DNA of 53,317 bases from an uncultured Succinivibrionaceae bacterium (lineage in GTDB: Bacteria; Pseudomonadota; Gammaproteobacteria; Enterobacterales; Succinivibrionaceae), in contig CALXNU010000007.1 of assembly GCA_944389835.1 (NCBI GenBank), positions 1 to 53,317 on the forward strand, given 5' to 3'. Position 1 is the stretch's first letter. Every line of letters begins with the position of its first letter. The notes beneath the pieces were generated by a model that was not told the DNA's origin, made no database searches, and saw nothing but the letters and a program-made list of their open reading frames with translations. A program made the translations under genes and the position numbers. Below, piece after piece: positions 27,412 through 35,984 of this stretch.

Positions 27412-27544
27412 TAGAAGCTCTAAAGTAGCTTTGATTTAAAAAATTTGCAAAAATATCTTAAATTTTTGCGCTAAAAATAAGATTTTTATGCCCTCTTATA
27501 TTAACATATGGGACAAAATGCTTTTTGCAAAGTGAGAATTTCTA

Positions 27545-28897
27545 ATGAGCGATTTTAATGTAGAGTCGGTTTCAAATACCGTAGAAAATGAAGGGATCCA
27601 CAAATCTAAAGGCTGTGTGATCCGTGTCTTAGGTATCGGTGGCGGTGGTGGCAACTCGCTACAACACATGATTAATGAGAGTCTTGAAGGGGTTGAGTTT
27701 ATTGCAGTCAACACCGATGCTCAGTCTCTTTCAAAAAGCACTGCCCCTTTAAAGGTGCAAATTGGCGTTAAACTTACGAACGGTTTAGGTGCAGGTTGTG
27801 ATCCAAATGTAGGCAGAAAAGCTGCCGAAGAGAGTAAAGAGGATATCAAGAAGCTTTTACAAGGCTCTGATATGGTCTTTATTACCGCAGGTATGGGCGG
27901 TGGTACAGGTACAGGTGCTGCCCCAGTGATTGCTGAGATCGCCAAAGAAACCGGTGCTTTAACTGTAGCAGTAGTGACTAAGCCATTTCGCTTTGAAGGC
28001 AAGCGCCATTTAGTTAATGCTGAGGCTGGTATCTCTGAGCTCTCAAAGCACGTTGACTCTTTAATTATTATTGATAACAATAAGTTACTTAAGAATTTAG
28101 GTGCTAATATCTCAATTTTAAATGCCTTTAATGAAGCTAATGATGTGTTATTAAATGCGGTTAAAGGTATTACGGATTCAATTACTAATACTGGCTTTAT
28201 GAACCTTGACTTCGCTGACGTGCAGACCGTCATGAGAGGTAGAGGTCATGCCATGATAGGTAATGGTGTAGGCCAAGGTGCTAACTTCGTTGAGGATGCT
28301 GTGCAACATGCCATCCACTCTCCACTTATTGAGCAAGTGGATATTTCCTCAGCCTCTGGCCTCTTAGTTAATGTACGCGTTAATCCAAACTTTGCTATTT
28401 CTAAGTGGCAAGAGATCTGCGATGAAATTCAATCTTATGCAGATGAAGATGCAGATTGCAAGTTTGGTTTGTGCTTTGATGACAAGTTACCTGAAGATCA
28501 GATTGCCATTACCATTTTAATTACCGGCATTTCAGGTACCGATTATCAAGGCGCAGAAAGCCCAGCTGCTGTGGCCCGTGCTCAAGCTTCAATCCGTCGC
28601 AATAACAATATGATGGCAGATTCAAATCCAGGATCTGGAAGTCTCTATCAAATGGCCTCTTCTCGCTCTGCACAAAATCACAGCCCCTCAAGCTTTGGGC
28701 AACCTGCTCCAATGAGTCAGACGCGTTCAATGTTCAGTGCCACTCAAGGTTTGAGTGCCCAACCTGAAAATCAAAACTTAAATGAAAGAAGTGAGCCAAG
28801 CCCCGTGCAAATTAGTGTTACTTCAAATTTAAGTGCCCGTGATAGTGATACTGCTTTATGGGAAGTCCCACCAATTTTAAGAAATAAGGGTGAATAA
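27545..28897 (+). CDS. ftsZ: Cell division protein FtsZ (canonical copy)
   Basis: The tubulin homologue that forms the division ring. The 450-residue protein has a canonical T1 loop GIGGGGGN (30-37), tubulin signature GGGTGTG (118-124) and T7 loop NLDFAD (220-225). The globular core ends near residue 330; a flexible Ser/Gln/Asn-rich linker of about 100 residues follows, and the C-terminal peptide LWEVPPILRNKGE corresponds to the FtsA/ZipA-binding tail. It lies 133 bp after the first copy. Codon use (GGT, CGT, AAG) looks closer to highly expressed genes than that of the first copy. A strong terminator follows, closing the dcw cluster. Confidence 0.97.
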   Translation: MSDFNVESVSNTVENEGIHKSKGCVIRVLGIGGGGGNSLQHMINESLEGVEFIAVNTDAQSLSKSTAPLKVQIGVKLTNGLGAGCDPNVGRKAAEESKEDIKKLLQGSDMVFITAGMGGGTGTGAAPVIAEIAKETGALTVAVVTKPFRFEGKRHLVNAEAGISELSKHVDSLIIIDNNKLLKNLGANISILNAFNEANDVLLNAVKGITDSITNTGFMNLDFADVQTVMRGRGHAMIGNGVGQGANFVEDAVQHAIHSPLIEQVDISSASGLLVNVRVNPNFAISKWQEICDEIQSYADEDADCKFGLCFDDKLPEDQIAITILITGISGTDYQGAESPAAVARAQASIRRNNNMMADSNPGSGSLYQMASSRSAQNHSPSSFGQPAPMSQTRSMFSATQGLSAQPENQNLNERSEPSPVQISVTSNLSARDSDTALWEVPPILRNKGE

Positions 28898-28956
28898 CCT
28901 TAAAAAAGTATTGTTAATTCACGCTAAATTTAAAATTTTTATCCTAGTTTTGAAAA

Positions 28957-28978
28957 AAGGAGGCTCAAGCCTCCTTTT
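28957..28978 (+). terminator. Intrinsic terminator after the ftsZ pair
   Basis: AAGGAGGC, TCA loop, GCCTCCTT followed by TTCTCG: a strong GC stem about 60 bases after the ftsZ stop, ending the dcw transcript. Confidence 0.8.
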
Positions 28979-29051
28979 CTCGTTCAAGCTTGGTAAAGCT
29001 TAGCTTGACTCTTATTTCTCAAATATTTTGAGCAATTTCTTAGATATTGTC

Positions 29052-29068
29052 GGTTTAGATCTTGTTTT
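29052..29068 (+). promoter_or_regulatory. PhoP-box-like direct repeat upstream of yrbL
   Basis: GGTTTA, five bases, TGTTTT: 11 of 12 positions fit the PhoP box consensus (T/G)GTTTA-N5-(T/G)GTTTA. It lies 64 bp before the start of a yrbL homologue, a gene known to be PhoP-regulated in enterics. The region is AT-rich, so a chance match is possible, and no convincing -10 lies at the usual distance. Confidence 0.35.
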
Positions 29069-29131
29069 GCGATTTTATGACAAACGCTAAATGGTGTTAC
29101 AATCTTTTAAGTTTTAGTTTAGGAAAGCACC

Positions 29132-29758
29132 ATGCAGTTTTTGTCACTTTTAAAGATCCCTTATAGAACATACGATTTTTCAAAGTTTAAAGAAGTAGGA
29201 CGGGGGAGAGAGCGGCGTTGTTTTGTAAGCGATAGACATCCGCGCTTGTTATTTAAATGCGCCTCTTTTGATGAGTGTAAACAAAGTTTGCGTGAGTATG
29301 CTTACTATAAACATTTACAGCATCGCAAAGTGCCTTTAACGCATTTGCCACATTTTATAACGGCTTTTAAAACCGATAGTGTCTTAGTTACGGTGCAACA
29401 ATTTATAAAAGAAGATAAGCATTATGAGGTTAAATCTTTAGAAGATGAGTTGCGTCTTGGCACTTTAGATGAGGATAAATTACAAAAAGCCTTCGATGAA
29501 TTTAAAGCCTATATCATTAAATGGCGGATTATAACTAACGATATGTTTAACCATAATTTTTTACTTAAGATAAGAAAGGATGGGGAAAGACAAGGTGAGT
29601 ATCGTTTAGTCTTAATCGACGGTTTAGGGGCGATAAGTTTTATCCCGCTTGCTAACTACGTAAGATTTTTAGCTCTAAAGCGCATAAACCGGCAATGTCT
29701 TAAATTTGTACAGTCAGTAAGTGCGGCAAGTGGTGGTAAAATTAATTTAAAACTCTAA
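29132..29758 (+). CDS. yrbL: YrbL family protein (PhoP regulatory network, kinase-like)
   Basis: A 208-residue member of the YrbL family, which has a degenerate protein-kinase-like fold and no established biochemical role. Visible features are a glycine-rich GRGRERRCF loop (residues 22-31), a Lys in LLFKCA that would match the ATP-contacting lysine, TNDMFNHNFLL resembling a catalytic loop, and VLIDGLG in place of the DFG segment. It sits alone between the ftsZ terminator and lpxC. Function within the cell envelope stress response is inferred from the family name only. Confidence 0.78.
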   Translation: MQFLSLLKIPYRTYDFSKFKEVGRGRERRCFVSDRHPRLLFKCASFDECKQSLREYAYYKHLQHRKVPLTHLPHFITAFKTDSVLVTVQQFIKEDKHYEVKSLEDELRLGTLDEDKLQKAFDEFKAYIIKWRIITNDMFNHNFLLKIRKDGERQGEYRLVLIDGLGAISFIPLANYVRFLALKRINRQCLKFVQSVSAASGGKINLKL

Positions 29759-29850
29759 ATGTGACTAATTTGCGCAAATAGATGTGATATAGCTCTAAAG
29801 TTTAGGTAAAATTAGCATAGTGTATTGTAATTACTAGGTAAGAGTTCAAG

Positions 29851-30792
29851 ATGATCTGCCAAAGAACTGTAAAAAAAAGTGTTAGTGCAACCGGCATTGG
29901 CCTCCACTCGGGGGCTAAGGTGCAGGTTACTTTCCATCCTGCTCCTGCCGATACGGGAATTATTTACACGCGTGTGGATTTAAATCCTCACGTTATCATG
30001 AAATGCGACGCTCAATCGGTGCGGGATACACAATTGTGCACCGCTTTAGTTAATTTACAGGGCGTGAGAATTTCAACGGTTGAGCATCTAACCGCAGCTT
30101 TATCTGCTTTAGGCATTGATAATCTTTTTGTAGAAGTTAATGCCCCAGAGCTTCCGGTGATGGATGGCTCAGCACAGCCTTTTATTTATCTTTTTGAATC
30201 AACTGGTATTAAAGAGCTTGATGCGCCTAAGCAATATTTGCGTGTAGCGCGCAAAGTGCGCGTTGAAGATGGTGAGAAATGGGCTGAGTTAAATCCTTCA
30301 GATGAGGGTTTTAGCTTAGATCTGACCATTGATTTTAATCATCCTGCGATGGATAAGGAAAGTCAAAGACTTAAATTTAATTTCACAGGTCGAGGCTTTG
30401 CCGATGAAATCTCAAGAGCAAGAACTTTTTGCTTTATGCGCGATGTTGAATATATGCACGCTCATAATTTAGCTTTAGGTGGCTCTTTAGATAATGCGAT
30501 CGTCTTAGATGACTATCGAGTGGTAAATCCTGATGGTCTAAGATATCCAAATGAATTTGTAAAACATAAGATGCTTGATGCCATAGGCGATTTATATATG
30601 GACGGTCACAGTATCTTAGGAAGCTTTAGTGCTTATAAGACGGGGCATGCCCTAAATAATAAATTATTGCGCGCCCTGTTATCTGATGCTCGCAATTATG
30701 AATTAGTAAGCTTTGTAAGCAATAAAGCCCATCAAGAAGAAAAGACTTTTGCCTTCTTAGATGCAAGCATGAGTTCCTCCTTGCAGGCTTAA
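29851..30792 (+). CDS. lpxC: UDP-3-O-acyl-N-acetylglucosamine deacetylase
   Basis: LpxC carries out the committed zinc-dependent step of lipid A synthesis. The 313-residue protein has [23 protein letters not shown]-like [11 protein letters not shown] (zinc His), [13 protein letters not shown], the [10 protein letters not shown] block, and the C-terminal [15 protein letters not shown] with zinc-binding His and Asp, then GHALNN. In E. coli it lies directly behind ftsZ; here a yrbL homologue is placed between. It is followed one base later by ampD. Confidence 0.97.
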   Translation: MICQRTVKKSVSATGIGLHSGAKVQVTFHPAPADTGIIYTRVDLNPHVIMKCDAQSVRDTQLCTALVNLQGVRISTVEHLTAALSALGIDNLFVEVNAPELPVMDGSAQPFIYLFESTGIKELDAPKQYLRVARKVRVEDGEKWAELNPSDEGFSLDLTIDFNHPAMDKESQRLKFNFTGRGFADEISRARTFCFMRDVEYMHAHNLALGGSLDNAIVLDDYRVVNPDGLRYPNEFVKHKMLDAIGDLYMDGHSILGSFSAYKTGHALNNKLLRALLSDARNYELVSFVSNKAHQEEKTFAFLDASMSSSLQA

Positions 30793-30793
30793 A

Positions 30794-31321
30794 GTGGAAA
30801 TAAAAGCAGGTTTTTTACAAGGTGTGCGCTGTGTGCCAACTAAAATTTTTGGCAAGCGCCCCTCCCCGTTGGATATTTCACTTATCGTAATTCACAATAT
30901 CACCTTGCCGCCTGCGCTTTTTAATACTCCGTATGTAGATGAGCTTTTTACCATGACCTTAGATCCAAATGAGCATCCTTATTTTAAGGCTATAGCTCAT
31001 TTAGAACTTTCAACGCATCTTTTTATAAATAGGCAAGGGCGGATTACACAGTATGTGTCTTTTTTAGATAGAGCCTATCATGCCGGGCGCTCAAGTTATC
31101 AAGGAAGAGTTGAGTGCAATGATTTTGGTATTGGTATTGAACTTGAAGGTACCGATTATTGTCCCTATACCAAAGAGCAGTATCAAAGCTTAGATGAGTG
31201 CATTAAGGCAATTAATAAAGCCTACCCAGATACAGTTGGGCATATTGCCGGACATAATGAAGTCGCTCCTTTAAGAAAGAGCGATCCTGGGGCATTTTTT
31301 GACTGGCAACGTTATCGCTAA
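30794..31321 (+). CDS. ampD: 1,6-anhydro-N-acetylmuramyl-L-alanine amidase AmpD
   Basis: A cytosolic zinc amidase of cell-wall recycling that removes the stem peptide from anhydro-muropeptides. The 175-residue protein shows the amidase_2 fold with SLIVIHNITLPP (zinc His34 region), LSTHLFINRQGRITQYV, RAYHAGRSSYQGR, DFGIGIELEGTD and the C-terminal GHNEVAPLRKSDPG that provides another zinc His. The start is GTG 30794, one base after the lpxC stop, so the two are probably coupled. Confidence 0.93.
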   Translation: MEIKAGFLQGVRCVPTKIFGKRPSPLDISLIVIHNITLPPALFNTPYVDELFTMTLDPNEHPYFKAIAHLELSTHLFINRQGRITQYVSFLDRAYHAGRSSYQGRVECNDFGIGIELEGTDYCPYTKEQYQSLDECIKAINKAYPDTVGHIAGHNEVAPLRKSDPGAFFDWQRYR

Positions 31322-31422
31322 AAAGATTTTAAGTTAAGTGCTAGAATGGCCTAATCGTATATAGCTTTAGCCTATAAGTTTGAGCTTATAGGGGGTTTAG
31401 AAAAGAAAATTAGGTCTTAATT

Positions 31423-33987
31423 ATGCAAGAGAAAGCTTACCTTCAAGAATACTTTAAAAAGGCTCAAGAGCGCGCTAAATTAGGCATTGATCCTCTTCCT
31501 TTAGATCCAAGTGAAACTACACAATTGTGTGAGCTTTTACAAAATCCACCTCAAGATAGTGAAAGCACACTTTTAAATTTAATTTCCAATCGTGTCTTAC
31601 CAGGTGTAGATGATTCTGCATTGATTAAGGCAAATTTCCTAAAAGATCTTGCTTTTAAAAAATTAAGCTCGCCTTTAATTTCCCCACTTAAAGCAGTTGA
31701 GCTTTTAGGTAAGATGAAAGGTGGCTTTAATGTCAAACCTTTAATTGAACTTTTACAAAGCGAAAAAGAATTAGCCTTAGAGGCTAAAAAGGCCTTAGAG
31801 CACACTTTATTAATTTATGATGCCTTCGATGAGGTGGCAAAGCTTTGCAAGGAAGGCTGTGTTTATGCCAAAGAGCTTATGGATGCTTGGTCAAATGCCA
31901 CCTGGTTTACCTCACGTCCTAAGCTTTCATCAAATATTACCTTAAAAGTTTTCAAGGTTTCAGGAGAGGTTACCACCGATGATCTCTCACCTGCCCAAGA
32001 TGCTTGGTCACGCCCAGATATTCCTTTACATGCTTTGGCGATGTTTAAAAACTCCCGAGAGGGTTTAAAGGCTGATGAAGAGGGCGTGAGAGGTCCTATA
32101 AGTTTAATTGAAGAGCTTAAAAAAGAGGGCATACCTTTAGTTTATGTAGGTGATGTAGTAGGTACTGGCTCTTCACGCAAGAGTGCTACCAACTCACTTT
32201 TATGGCATATGGGACATGATATTGAAGGCGTGCCAAATAAGAGAGAAGGTGGTTTTGTCTTTGGTGGTAAGATTGCCCCAATTTTCTATAACACTTTAGA
32301 AGACAGTGGTGCTCTTCCTTTAGAGATGGATGTAAGTGCCTTTAATATGGGAGATCTTGTCGATCTTAACGTTGAAGAAGGCAAAGTATACTCTCATCAA
32401 GATCATAAGCTTTTAGCAAGCTTTGAGTTTAAAAGCCCAACTTTATTAGATGAGGTAAGAGCAGGGGGCAGAATTAATTTAATTATAGGCCGCGCCTTAA
32501 CGCAAAGAGCTTGCGAATTTTTAGGCAAAAAAGAGTGTGAAGTCTTTAAAAAGTCTTTGAGCGTGCAAGGTCAAGGTGGCTTTACCCGTGCGCAAAAGAT
32601 TGTAGGTTTAGCCTGTGGTAAAGAGGGCGTAAGACCTCATGAGTATGTAGAAGTTAAGGTTGCAACTGTAGGCTCTCAAGATACTACAGGTCCTATGACG
32701 CGTGATGAGCTAAAGGATCTAGCCTGCCTTAAATTCCAAGCCCCACTTGTCATGCAATCTTTCTGCCATACCGCAGCCTATCCAAAGAGTGTGGATATCA
32801 AAACTCATCACACCTTACCTAAGTTTTTTGAAGAGCGTGGAGGAGTTGCCTTACGCCCAGGCGATGGCGTTATTCACTGCTTCTTAAATCGTATGTGCCT
32901 GCCAAATACTATTGGCACTGGTGGTGACTCTCACACGAGAATGCCACTTGGTATTTCCTTTGCCGCAGGATCAGGATTAGTTGCCTTTGCCGCCGCCACG
33001 GGCACTATGCCACTTGATATGCCAGAGTCTGTGTTAGTGCGCTTTAAAGGGCAAAGAAAGCCTGGCATTACCTTGCGCGATTTAGTCCATGCCATCCCTT
33101 ATTTTGCTATTAAAGAAGGGCTTTTGACTGTTGAGAAGAAGGGTAAGAAGAATATCTTCTCAGGGCGCATTTTAGAGATTGAAGGTCTTGAGGACTTAGA
33201 GGTCGAGCATGCCTTTGAGCTTGCCGATGCCTCAGCTGAAAGATCAGCTGCCGCCTGTGCTATTGCCTTAAATAAAGATAAAGTAGTCAAATACTTACAA
33301 TCTAATGCCACGCTTTTGCGCAAGATGGCAGATGAAGGCTATCAAAGCCGCGAGGCTTTATTAAAGAGAGCTAAGGCTCAAGAAGAGGCTTGTTTAAACT
33401 ATCAAGAGATTAAAGCCGATCCTGATTGCACGTATGCTGCCGTTTTAGAAATTGATGTTTCAAAGATTGAAGAGCCAATTTTGTGTGCACCAAATGATCC
33501 AGATGATGTGCGTCTTTTATCAGAGGTGCAAAACACCAAGATCGATGAGGTCTTTATTGGATCTTGTATGACAAACATCGGTCATTATCGTGCCGCCTCG
33601 AAGATCTTATCTCAAGTCCAAGGTGAGGTTTCAACCCGTCTTTGGATGGCACCACCTACTAGAATGGACAGACAAGAGCTTATGGATGAAGGACTTTATG
33701 CTTCCTTTGCAAAAGCTGGGGCCAGAATGGAAATTCCAGGTTGCTCTTTGTGCATGGGAAATCAAGCAAGAGTGCGCGATGGGGCAAGCGTTGTATCAAC
33801 TTCCACGCGTAATTTCCCAAATCGCTTAGGCAAAGGGGCCAATGTCTTTTTAGCCTCAGCTGAACTTGCCGCAGTAAGTTCGATGTTAGGAAGGCTCCCA
33901 ACAGATGCTGAATATTTTGATCTAGTTAATGTTCTTGAAGGTCAAGAGTCAAAAATCTACAAACTTTTAGATTTTAGGCTCGTTTAG
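31423..33987 (+). CDS. acnB: Aconitate hydratase B
   Basis: AcnB interconverts citrate and isocitrate using a [4Fe-4S] cluster. The 854-residue protein follows the AcnB architecture: an N-terminal HEAT-like domain, then the swivel domain (GDVVGTGSSRKSATNS), then the three-domain core with GSQDTTGPMTRDELKDLACL, MQSFCHTAAYPK (first cluster Cys) and PGCSLCMGNQARV (the other two). Length is close to the E. coli enzyme (865). It is followed by mdh, so two adjacent TCA-cycle genes occur together. It also may bind its own mRNA when the cluster is lost, as known for AcnB. Confidence 0.97.
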   Translation: MQEKAYLQEYFKKAQERAKLGIDPLPLDPSETTQLCELLQNPPQDSESTLLNLISNRVLPGVDDSALIKANFLKDLAFKKLSSPLISPLKAVELLGKMKGGFNVKPLIELLQSEKELALEAKKALEHTLLIYDAFDEVAKLCKEGCVYAKELMDAWSNATWFTSRPKLSSNITLKVFKVSGEVTTDDLSPAQDAWSRPDIPLHALAMFKNSREGLKADEEGVRGPISLIEELKKEGIPLVYVGDVVGTGSSRKSATNSLLWHMGHDIEGVPNKREGGFVFGGKIAPIFYNTLEDSGALPLEMDVSAFNMGDLVDLNVEEGKVYSHQDHKLLASFEFKSPTLLDEVRAGGRINLIIGRALTQRACEFLGKKECEVFKKSLSVQGQGGFTRAQKIVGLACGKEGVRPHEYVEVKVATVGSQDTTGPMTRDELKDLACLKFQAPLVMQSFCHTAAYPKSVDIKTHHTLPKFFEERGGVALRPGDGVIHCFLNRMCLPNTIGTGGDSHTRMPLGISFAAGSGLVAFAAATGTMPLDMPESVLVRFKGQRKPGITLRDLVHAIPYFAIKEGLLTVEKKGKKNIFSGRILEIEGLEDLEVEHAFELADASAERSAAACAIALNKDKVVKYLQSNATLLRKMADEGYQSREALLKRAKAQEEACLNYQEIKADPDCTYAAVLEIDVSKIEEPILCAPNDPDDVRLLSEVQNTKIDEVFIGSCMTNIGHYRAASKILSQVQGEVSTRLWMAPPTRMDRQELMDEGLYASFAKAGARMEIPGCSLCMGNQARVRDGASVVSTSTRNFPNRLGKGANVFLASAELAAVSSMLGRLPTDAEYFDLVNVLEGQESKIYKLLDFRLV

Positions 33988-34011
33988 GGCATAAAAAGTT
34001 TGGACTTTGTT

Positions 34012-34062
34012 ACAAAGCTTCATAAAAGTTTTGAAAAATTAAGCAAAGAAGCTTTGTTTTGT
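34012..34062 (+). terminator. Possible terminator between acnB and mdh
   Basis: ACAAAGCTTC (34012-34021) and GAAGCTTTGT (34048-34057) form a perfect 10-bp stem with a 26-base loop, followed by TTTGTT. The long loop makes this a moderate call; it could instead be a regulatory structure before mdh. Confidence 0.4.
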
Positions 34063-34127
34063 TACAATGGTTAAAGTGAAATGAAACTTATATTAAGTTT
34101 TAGATGTTAACAATTAGGAGTATCAAG

Positions 34128-35084
34128 ATGAAAGTTGCCGTATTAGGTGCAGCCGGTGGTATTGGTCAGCCATTATCCATGATTTTAAAGCACAACTTAC
34201 CAAAGGGCTCAAGCTTAAGCCTTTATGATGTTGCACCATTTACCCCAGGCGTTGCTAAGGATTTAAGCCACATCCCAACTGACGTCTGTGTCTCAGGTTT
34301 TACTGGCGACGATTTGCCAAAGGCTTTAGAGGGTGCTGATGTTGTTGTAATTCCAGCAGGTGTTGCCCGCAAGCCTGGCATGACCCGTGACGATCTTTTC
34401 AACATTAATGCCGGTATTATTGCCAACTTAGTGAAAAACTGCGCAGAAGTTTGCCCAAAGGCCTGCATTTGCATTATCACCAACCCAGTAAATTCAACTG
34501 TACCGATTGCAGCTGAAGTTTTAAAGGCTAAGGGCGTTTACGATCCACATCGTCTTTTCGGTGTTACCGTCCTTGACGTACTTCGCTCTGAGACCTTCTT
34601 AGGTGAGGAGTTAGGTGTTTCTAAGGAGACCATGAAGGTTCCAGTAATCGGCGGTCACTCAGGCACTACCATTCTTCCATTAATCTCTCAAGTTATCGGC
34701 TCTGAGGTAATCTCAGACGATCGTATCGCTGAGCTTACTGTACGTATTCAAAACGCTGGTACTGAGGTAGTTGAGGCTAAGGCTGGTGCTGGTTCTGCAA
34801 CCCTTTCAATGGCCGCTGCCGGTGCTCGTTTTGCCCTTAAGGTCTTACGCGGCTTAATGGGAGAGCCAGGTGTATGCGAGTATGGCTACACTGAAGGTGA
34901 TGGCAAGTACACCAGATTCTTCGCTCAAGGCTTAGTCTTTGGCAAGAATGGTTGGGAGCGCACCTTAGATATCGGTGAGTTATCAGCTTATGAGCAAAAG
35001 TGCTTAGATGAGCTCATTCCAGTCTTAAATGGCAATATCGAAAAGGGTGTTGCCTTTGGTAAGGATTGGGTTTCTAAGAACTAA
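34128..35084 (+). CDS. mdh: Malate dehydrogenase (NAD)
   Basis: Mdh interconverts malate and oxaloacetate. The 318-residue protein has the NAD-binding GAAGGIGQP (7-15), substrate-binding [35 protein letters not shown] and the catalytic-His block [14 protein letters not shown] start it at ATG 34128, ten bases after AGGAG; the in-frame ATG at 34104 would add eight residues through the ribosome-binding site. Codon use is that of a highly expressed gene, in keeping with a main fermentative or TCA route. Confidence 0.97.
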   Translation: MKVAVLGAAGGIGQPLSMILKHNLPKGSSLSLYDVAPFTPGVAKDLSHIPTDVCVSGFTGDDLPKALEGADVVVIPAGVARKPGMTRDDLFNINAGIIANLVKNCAEVCPKACICIITNPVNSTVPIAAEVLKAKGVYDPHRLFGVTVLDVLRSETFLGEELGVSKETMKVPVIGGHSGTTILPLISQVIGSEVISDDRIAELTVRIQNAGTEVVEAKAGAGSATLSMAAAGARFALKVLRGLMGEPGVCEYGYTEGDGKYTRFFAQGLVFGKNGWERTLDIGELSAYEQKCLDELIPVLNGNIEKGVAFGKDWVSKN

Positions 35085-35111
35085 TCTTAACTTAAAGATT
35101 ATTTAAGTTTA

Positions 35112-35141
35112 AAAGGAGGGGGGCTTTGTGCCCCTTTCTTT
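35112..35141 (+). terminator. Intrinsic terminator of mdh
   Basis: GGGGGC, TTTG loop, TGCCCC followed by TTTCTTTATTTTTT: a strong GC stem with a U-rich tail. Confidence 0.8.
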
Positions 35142-35153
35142 ATTTTTTGGCAT

Positions 35154-35179
35154 TAAAGATTTTCTAAAAGTGCCGTTAT
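35154..35179 (+). promoter_or_regulatory. Candidate sigma-28 (FliA) promoter of motX
   Basis: TAAAGATT (35154-35161) and GCCGTTAT (35172-35179) resemble the flagellar sigma-28 elements TAAAGTTT and GCCGATAA, with 14 bases between TAAA and GCCG (usually 15). Transcription would start about 20 bases before the AGGAG ribosome-binding site. Because motX genes are FliA-dependent in polar flagellates, this supports the gene call. Confidence 0.5.
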
Positions 35180-35209
35180 CAGGGTATCAATGTTTAGGAG
35201 ATCTTAAGT

Positions 35210-35932
35210 ATGCGTGCACGCAATTCATTAAAAGTCCTTTGCGTAGCCGTATGGATGGCAATTAGCGCTCAAAGCTTTGCTATGCAACAGTCAGTATTTG
35301 ATGCGGTAACTGATGCAAGGGCAAGAGCTGCGGCTGATGCAATTTCGCGATCGTATGGAGATTATCGCGGAGCTGATTCATCAATTGCCACCTACACCCG
35401 TGATGTCATGCACGATCTTATTGAAAATAATCGCCACATTAAGGTGATTAAAGATTTAGATCAGTGCCAATTCACGCCAGATATTGAAAATCGGGCTCGC
35501 CTTGCCGGGATCCCGCCTTTTGAATACGCCTGGGGTGATATGCTAATTACGGGCTCTTGTGTAAAACAAGATGAACGTTTGGGACTTGAATATTTTCAAC
35601 GAGCAGCAGAACACGGCTATGCTCCGGCGATTATGAAAATTGCCACCTTTTATGCCGATGGCTATTTGTTGCCCAAAGATGAGCAAAAGGCCTTTTTGTA
35701 TATGAAAACGGCCGCCGCATTAGGCTCAAGGCTTGCGCGTTTGGCTTTTGCGGAAATGCTAATTGATGGTTATGCCCATTCTGCATATTATGAGCTTGCC
35801 TACAGTTGGCTTTATCATTCGCATTATTTTGATGAAAATGAGGTGAAAAGACGAAATATTGCAACCGCTAGGCTTGAGACGATGATGCCGATGAATATTG
35901 TTGCAAGAGCTCGTGCTTCATCTGGGATCTAG
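35210..35932 (+). CDS. motX: MotX-like flagellar motor protein (Sel1 repeats)
   Basis: MotX forms the periplasmic T ring that holds the sodium-driven stator PomAB around the polar flagellar motor. The 240-residue protein has a cleavable signal peptide (cleavage probably after SAQSFA). A conserved region CQFTPDIENRARLAG..YAWGDMLITGSCVKQD follows, then two or three Sel1-like repeats (GLEYFQRAAEHGYAPAIMKIATFYADGY, AFLYMKTAAALGSRLARLAFAEMLIDGY), and the tail MPMNIVARARA resembles the MotX end. A generic Sel1-repeat secreted protein is the alternative. The sigma-28-like promoter before it and the other flagellar genes in this window favour MotX. It stands alone between mdh and ffh. Confidence 0.75.
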   Translation: MRARNSLKVLCVAVWMAISAQSFAMQQSVFDAVTDARARAAADAISRSYGDYRGADSSIATYTRDVMHDLIENNRHIKVIKDLDQCQFTPDIENRARLAGIPPFEYAWGDMLITGSCVKQDERLGLEYFQRAAEHGYAPAIMKIATFYADGYLLPKDEQKAFLYMKTAAALGSRLARLAFAEMLIDGYAHSAYYELAYSWLYHSHYFDENEVKRRNIATARLETMMPMNIVARARASSGI

Positions 35933-35984
35933 GTAGCCTTTGCTTTTGTTATAATGGGTAGAAGTTTTTTTTGAGACTTTTGCC

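Noticed and set aside
27447..27469. GCAAAAAT/ATTTTTGC stem between the two ftsZ genes as a terminator
   Set aside because: The stem is almost all A-T and has no U-tract after it; at most a weak attenuating structure.
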